Shown here one piece after another: positions 63,424 through 64,000 of a DNA stretch of 64,000 nt; the first letter of the stretch is position 1, and the number at the start of each line of letters is the position of its first letter. Under the pieces are notes generated by a model that saw nothing but the letters and a program-made list of their open reading frames with translations, ran no database searches and was not told the origin of the DNA. Source of the DNA: Paramyrothecium sp. XJ0827 (lineage: Eukaryota; Ascomycota; Sordariomycetes; Hypocreales; Stachybotryaceae); assembly GCA_020881915.1 (NCBI GenBank), contig JAJFPB010000011.1, positions 682,001 through 746,000 on the forward strand. The letters run 5' to 3'. The position numbers and the translations under genes are program-made.

Positions 63424-63751
63424 CAGCGCTCCTAATAGTCCAGACCGTTTGGACTATTAGTCCAGACTGCAATCCAAGATCAGTAATCAATCCACGACGG
63501 GCGTTCGTGGATTGACGACTAGGATGATGTGTCCCTTGAAACGAGCCGTGTTGATCTCGATCGCACCAGTAAATTGATCAGAAATATCCAAAAACAAATG
63601 GTTGGCACAGCAACAATCATGGGTACCCTGGTTTTGTAACACCATGCCAACAACCTAGCGTACTTAGCGCCCACACCGGGCGTCCGTATTCCCTGCCCTG
63701 ATCTGCAGTCTGGACTAATAGTCCAAATGGTCTGGACTATTAGGAGCGCTG
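63424..63751. mobile_element. 328-bp hAT MITE with perfect 8-bp target duplication
   Basis: The ends are CAGCGCTCCTAATAGTCC and its inverse, with about 50 bp of near-perfect inverted repeat containing the palindromic word GGACTATTAGTCC. The octamer CCTTCAAG flanks both sides (63416-63423 and 63752-63759). CAG...CTG ends, an 8-bp duplication and no coding sequence define a hAT-class MITE. Confidence 0.92.
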
Positions 63752-63839
63752 CCTTCAAGCAGGCCTGCCAGATCAGAGTCAAGCGAGGCAAGACCAATCA
63801 GCGGACGAGGAAGAAAAGTAGGGCTTTGGGAGACTCGAT

Positions 63840-63920
63840 CCACTGTTAGAACCGAAATTAGTTTAGCGTTGTGGTCCTATGAGGCGTAGCCCTCCCGGAC
63901 GTAATAAATATCTATCTGCC
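63840..63920 (+). repeat. probable LINE 3' tail
   Basis: GTAGCCCTCCCGGACGTAAT followed by AAATATCTATCT matches the 3' end form seen on the minus strand at about 30110. It is too short to classify further. The last 80 bp of the window show nothing recognisable. Confidence 0.45.
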
Positions 63921-64000
63921 TCCTTTTTGGTAGGTATGCCTCTTCAGCTTCTTTGCTACTCGAATAGCTATCCTTTGTCTGGCTAAAATGCAGCCGATTG

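Noticed and set aside
1..64000. Secondary-metabolite cluster, tRNA and rRNA genes
   Set aside because: No PKS, NRPS or terpene synthase, no tRNA cloverleaf and no rRNA segment was recognised. The single desaturase and decarboxylase remnant do not make a cluster.

Overview
The window reads as accessory, transposon-packed chromatin of a filamentous ascomycete (Pezizomycotina; a Sordariomycete such as a Hypocrealean is likely, but this is inference). The support is short GT-AG introns of about 40-70 bp in host genes and transposases, Fot/pogo, hAT, piggyBac, Helitron, Copia and Tad-type LINE remnants, a DUF3494 wall protein, a fungal rhodopsin-domain membrane protein and a Delta12-type desaturase. 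No bacterial operon, CRISPR array, rRNA or tRNA gene was seen. Most transposases are broken by small insertions and deletions rather than by dense C-to-T stops, so heavy RIP is not evident.

Layout. 1-1211: truncated Fot/pogo transposase. 1212-6666: hAT-1, with CAGGG ends, TTCGAT-rich subterminal arrays and a nested 5'-truncated LINE with a 14-bp target duplication. 6667-12.1 kb: 5'-truncated Helitron-1. 12116-17314: Copia element with 139/141-bp LTRs, a half-tRNA-iMet primer site, intact gag and a deleted, frameshifted pol. 18034-19000: amidohydrolase gene fragment cut by hAT-2 (19001-22360). After 20 bp comes hAT-3 (22381-25892), then an orphan Ser-rich coding fragment, then hAT-4 on the minus strand (about 26579-30495), which carries an unusual long N-terminal extension. 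30.6-31.1 kb: a CTCAAGCA word array and minisatellite.

31392-34314 (minus): a seven-exon AAA+ ATPase gene of the DUF7025 type, apparently intact. 34776-37185: piggyBac-1 (broken). 38987-40219: rhodopsin-domain membrane-protein gene with a 4-bp frameshifting duplication. 40709-41316: phosphatidylserine decarboxylase gene fragment fused to pogo copy A (41317-43124). 43153-44986: Fot-type element inserted at the centre of an 18-bp palindrome. 46120-48546: secreted DUF3494 protein with a long Thr-rich tandem-repeat stalk and a GPI-type tail, followed by a small Arg/Cys-containing hypothetical gene. 49807-51.7 kb: pogo copy B, a near-identical inverted partner of copy A, so the adhesin-like gene sits between 1.8-kb inverted repeats. 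51.8-57.6 kb (minus): Helitron-2, whose helicase has lost its Walker A lysine. 58498-59874: an intact-looking Delta12-type fatty acid desaturase with a 54-bp in-frame intron. 60224-62422: piggyBac-2 with perfect 38-bp TIRs. The last 1.6 kb holds a TA-flanked MITE, a LINE fragment with a 13-bp target duplication and a hAT MITE with a perfect 8-bp duplication.

How it fits together. The genes do not form a pathway or cluster. The biology on view is a nested transposon graveyard that has clipped at least four host genes (amidohydrolase, decarboxylase, the Ser-rich fragment and the rhodopsin-like gene) and left three genes apparently functional (AAA+ ATPase, DUF3494 wall protein and desaturase). 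The most general pattern is that each hAT element has its own short palindromic word repeated just inside its ends. These arrays look like family-specific transposase binding sites, and several otherwise unexplained simple-word arrays in the window may be their remnants.
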